Assembly (NCBI RefSeq): GCF_016587435.1 | Contig: NZ_BNJJ01000055.1 | Span: forward strand, 1 to 8,543 | Source of the DNA: Dictyobacter formicarum | GTDB taxonomy: Bacteria > Chloroflexota > Ktedonobacteria > Ktedonobacterales > Ktedonobacteraceae | Reading direction: 5' to 3' | Length of the DNA stretch: 8,543 nucleotides | Part shown: positions 6,961-8,543 of the stretch, one piece after another | Layout of the letters: each line of letters starts with the position of its first letter | How positions within the stretch are numbered: the first letter of the stretch is position 1 | Notes under the pieces: model-generated | What the model saw: the letters and a program-made list of their open reading frames with translations, nothing else | Database searches by the model: none | Told to the model about the DNA's origin: nothing | Program-made: the position numbers and the translations under genes

Positions 6961-7165
6961 CTGTTCAGCATACTGTCAGACGATGAAGGCATCTCCTTCT
7001 TGCTGAAGATAGATTTTCTCCCGAGAGACTGAACGCCTCAAAGGTGAGCATTTGACGCGATCCGAAGCCTAGAAGGCTGAACGTTTGTTTGAACATAGGA
7101 TCTCAATATAGTTTACCATTACGCTGTCTGCCAGTGCTACTAGGAATGAAACGACCCACTGAGGC

Positions 7166-7193
7166 ATTTTCCTCTAAAGGGCTACAGTGTCAA
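7166..7193 (-). promoter_or_regulatory. Candidate sigma-70-like promoter for the LAL regulator
   Basis: On the minus strand TTGACA (7193-7188, perfect -35) is followed after 16 bases by GAAAAT (7171-7166, 4 of 6 to TATAAT). Transcription would start near 7159 and leave a leader of about 215 bases before the GTG at 6943. Apart from this and the neighbouring hairpin and dyad, 6944-7391 contains no gene that I can support. Confidence 0.35.
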
Positions 7194-7198
7194 GACAC
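7187..7198. promoter_or_regulatory. Short dyad overlapping the candidate -35 box
   Basis: GTGTC-AA-GACAC is a perfect 5-bp inverted repeat with a 2-base spacer. It covers the TTGACA box of the candidate promoter, a typical place for a repressor or autoregulator. It shares CAAGACA with the dyad at 4049-4080 on the other side of the LAL gene. Confidence 0.35.
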
Positions 7199-7199
7199 G

Positions 7200-7231
7200 A
7201 AAAACTGACAGGTTTCAGGCAGATTCTGCCT
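7200..7231 (-). terminator. Weak intrinsic terminator candidate after the Rid/rhodanese/HTH operon
   Basis: On the minus strand AGGCAG-AAT-CTGCCT forms a short stem, followed about 12 bases later by TTTTT (7204-7200). The distance to the T-run is longer than ideal. It lies between the HTH stop and the candidate LAL promoter, which is where a terminator would be expected. Confidence 0.3.
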
Positions 7232-7391
7232 TCTTCCACAGGACATAATAAATCTCTGCAGATGCGTAATGATCCTATAAGGCAGGCAACCTATATTGTA
7301 GAACGATGTGCAGGGACTCGTAATTAGTTCAGGAAGAGAGAAGAACGGTGAAGTTATGCGACTTTGTTGCCACACGGCCCACTCTTGTCCA

Positions 7392-7589
7392 TTAAAGGAA
7401 ACCCATTGCACGTGCACGGGCCTGTGCTTGAGATCGATTGGTCACACTTAATTTGTGGAGGATGCTACTCACGTGTTGCTTCACTGTGCTCACGGTAATG
7501 GTCAACCGTTCAGCGATATCTCTGTTGGTGAAACCCAGGACCAGCAACGCAAGCACATCAGCTTCTCGTTCGCTCAAAGGCTCAATCAA
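7392..7589 (-). CDS. Orphan LuxR/GerE-type helix-turn-helix protein or regulator fragment
   Basis: These 65 residues are essentially a bare GerE domain: EPLSEREADVLALLVLGFTN, RDIAERLTITVSTVKQHVSS, then NRSQAQARARAMGFL. By eye it agrees with the HTH of the LAL regulator at 4118-6943 at about 35 of 61 positions. The lead-in HQGLIEPLSERE is the usual linker before the HTH in LAL regulators, so this may be the surviving C-terminus of another one. There is no ATG: the start would be TTG (7589, or the Leu codon of EPLSE), neither with a well-spaced Shine-Dalgarno sequence. It is in the same frame as the preceding rhodanese, seven codons after its TGA. Small stand-alone GerE proteins do exist, so it may be functional and translated by coupling. 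Gene or relic is undecided. Confidence 0.6.
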   Translation of the reverse strand: MIEPLSEREADVLALLVLGFTNRDIAERLTITVSTVKQHVSSILHKLSVTNRSQAQARARAMGFL

Positions 7590-7607
7590 TCCCTGATGGC
7601 CACACGA

Positions 7608-7949
7608 TCAGACCGGGACATCCCGGCCTTCTAATGGATAGCCTGCCTGTTCCCACTCGGCCAGCCCACCTGCAAAATGCAACACGTGAGCATAGCCCTG
7701 GTATTCAAGCAACTTGCCGAGGGCAGCGCTGGCAACGCAGGTTCGGTCGGAACAGTAGACAACAATCTCGTCTTCTTTGCGAAGCTCGGCCAGCGCCTTC
7801 TGGATGGTGGCGAAGTACAGGGAACCAGGAATGCGTTTCGTCTGGTACTGCCACTCATTCAGAGCCATCACCAGACGAAAGGATGCCTGGTGGTCCATTT
7901 TCTGTTTCAACTCTTGATGGTCAATGGTTCTCAAAGATTTTTCCTCCAT
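7608..7949 (-). CDS. Single-domain rhodanese-like protein
   Basis: This is a 113-residue cytoplasmic rhodanese domain with no signal peptide. The central motif IPGSLYF (40-46) is the rhodanese HIPGA-type element. VVYCSDRTCVASA (63-75) is the active-site strand and loop with Cys66 as the expected persulfide-carrying residue and a second Cys at 71. HFAGGLAEWEQAGYPLEG (91-108) is the typical C-terminal end. Such domains carry sulfane sulfur for transfer or detoxification. The active loop lacks the classic C-x3-x-R form and resembles the subgroup with two Cys five residues apart. It starts 5 bases after the second Rid gene. The ATG at 7949 has no close Shine-Dalgarno sequence, whereas GGAGGA (7947-7942) stands 7 bases before a TTG at 7934, so the real start may be that TTG (MRTIDHQELK, 108 residues). 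Confidence 0.88.
   Translation of the reverse strand: MEEKSLRTIDHQELKQKMDHQASFRLVMALNEWQYQTKRIPGSLYFATIQKALAELRKEDEIVVYCSDRTCVASAALGKLLEYQGYAHVLHFAGGLAEWEQAGYPLEGRDVPV
7942..7947 (-). promoter_or_regulatory. Shine-Dalgarno sequence suggesting an internal TTG start for the rhodanese
   Basis: GGAGGA on the minus strand lies 7 bases before the TTG at 7934-7932 and overlaps the second and third codons of the ATG-started frame. It is the best ribosome binding site near the gene's 5' end. Confidence 0.5.
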
Positions 7950-7954
7950 TTTGT

Positions 7955-8335
7955 TTACTTCGCTGCTTGTACCTCAGCCTCGACAAGAAAGTCTGGACGA
8001 ATCAATCCTGACACAATCGATGACATGGCCGCTGGGCGAGCATCGCCTAAGAAACGGTCTCGGGATGCAAGACAGACCGAATAATTCTCTCGACGAGTCA
8101 GATAGAAGGTAATCTTGACGATATCTGTGACCTCCATATCAGCAGGCGCTAAAATTGTCTGAATGTTTCTCCAAACTTGCTCGACTTGTTCCTCAATCGT
8201 CTCTGGCAGGGTTCCATCAGGCCTGATACCAGATGTTCCGGACGTAGACAGCCAGCGAGCATTCGTTGGAACCTCAATGCCATCACTGGCCTGAGCGACC
8301 TTTGTTGCTACTCCTGTATTATGCATTTTATTCAT
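7955..8335 (-). CDS. Rid-family (YjgF/YER057c/UK114) protein, non-canonical
   Basis: The full length is 126 residues, normal for the family. Seen in order: STSGTSGIRPDGTLPETIEEQ (about 30-50, the strand and loop that matches SGQ-type motifs), QVWRNIQTIL (52-61), DIVKITFYLT (71-80), and the C-terminal PAAMSSIV...FLVEAEVQAA (101-125). Family members are trimeric; canonical RidA hydrolyses reactive enamines/imines from amino-acid breakdown using an Arg in the P-A-R-S motif. Here that position is Ala103, so RidA-type deamination is unlikely and it fits the Arg-less Rid subfamilies, whose roles are often unknown. It starts at ATG 8335, overlapping the previous gene's TGA (ATGA), with AAGGAG (8343-8348) 7 bases upstream; this points to translational coupling and co-expression. 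Confidence 0.9.
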   Translation of the reverse strand: MNKMHNTGVATKVAQASDGIEVPTNARWLSTSGTSGIRPDGTLPETIEEQVEQVWRNIQTILAPADMEVTDIVKITFYLTRRENYSVCLASRDRFLGDARPAAMSSIVSGLIRPDFLVEAEVQAAK

Positions 8336-8543
8336 AATGAATCTCCTTCAGCTTTTGCTGCAATGACTTCGATCTCAACGAGAATTTCCGGGTAAATCAA
8401 TTCGGTAACCACAGAAAACATGCCTGCTGGACAAACCTCGCCCAGGTAACGGCCTCGAACTTGAATATAGGCCGATTTATCCTCCGCGTGAATCAGATAC
8501 TGGTTGACCTTCACGATATCGGCTATCCCCATGCCAGCAGATT
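8332..8543 (-). CDS. Rid-family protein, C-terminal part (runs off the window)
   Basis: Sixty-nine residues are visible, from ...SAGMGIADIVKVNQYL to VEIEVIAAKAEGDSL; the N-terminal half lies beyond the right edge. Over the shared 56 residues it matches the downstream Rid protein at about half of the positions by eye (DIVK, RYLG/RFLG, PAxM, LVExEVxAAK), so the pair is probably an old tandem duplication. The canonical catalytic Arg of RidA is Gly here (CPAGM in place of PARS). It ends in a TGA overlapping the next ATG by the ATGA arrangement. The operon promoter must lie outside the window. Confidence 0.88.
   Translation of the reverse strand, partial: SAGMGIADIVKVNQYLIHAEDKSAYIQVRGRYLGEVCPAGMFSVVTELIYPEILVEIEVIAAKAEGDSL
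8343..8348 (-). promoter_or_regulatory. Ribosome binding site of the second Rid gene, inside the first
   Basis: AAGGAG lies within the last codons of the upstream Rid gene, 7 bases before the ATG at 8335. It supports this ATG over the second Met codon four residues later. Confidence 0.7.

Noticed and set aside
1..8543. CRISPR array, tRNA or rRNA genes
   Set aside because: No regularly spaced repeats, cloverleaf-like segments or conserved rRNA stretches were seen on reading either strand.

Overview
The window looks like an accessory, mobile-element-rich stretch of a mid-GC soil-type bacterium. A MalT/LAL-type giant LuxR regulator, an rve-type transposase, an IS1182-type transposase and a bacterial group II intron sit close together. 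That mix is typical of Ktedonobacteria (Chloroflexota); the assignment is inference from gene content, not from a marker gene.

Left third (1-3775): a broken MOSC-domain gene on the + strand (327-680) has a TGA at its fourth codon and is cut off by an IS1182-family remnant (about 681-1740, transposase on the minus strand, N-terminal half missing). Next to that lies an rve-type insertion sequence (transposase 2607-3716, + strand). Its leader appears to be split by a complete, ORF-less group II intron on the minus strand (about 1896-2615, 720 nt). The layout reads as nested insertions: gene, then IS1182, then rve IS, then intron.

Middle (3717-7391): about 400 bases without a recognisable gene, holding a striking dyad at 4049-4080, precede a 941-residue LAL-family transcriptional regulator on the minus strand (4118-6943, GTG start). 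Its upstream region (6944-7391) holds a weak terminator candidate and a TTGACA promoter candidate overlapped by a short dyad.

Right end (7392-8543), all minus strand and tightly packed: a partial Rid-family gene running off the window, a second Rid-family gene overlapping it by ATGA, a single-domain rhodanese 5 bases later, and an orphan LuxR-type helix-turn-helix segment in the same frame as the rhodanese and directly after its TGA. This looks like one operon. Both Rid proteins lack the Arg that defines canonical RidA imine deaminases. The HTH segment resembles the C-terminus of the neighbouring LAL regulator (about 35 of 61 positions identical by eye), so it may be a relic of a related regulator. 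No tRNA, rRNA or CRISPR array was seen.
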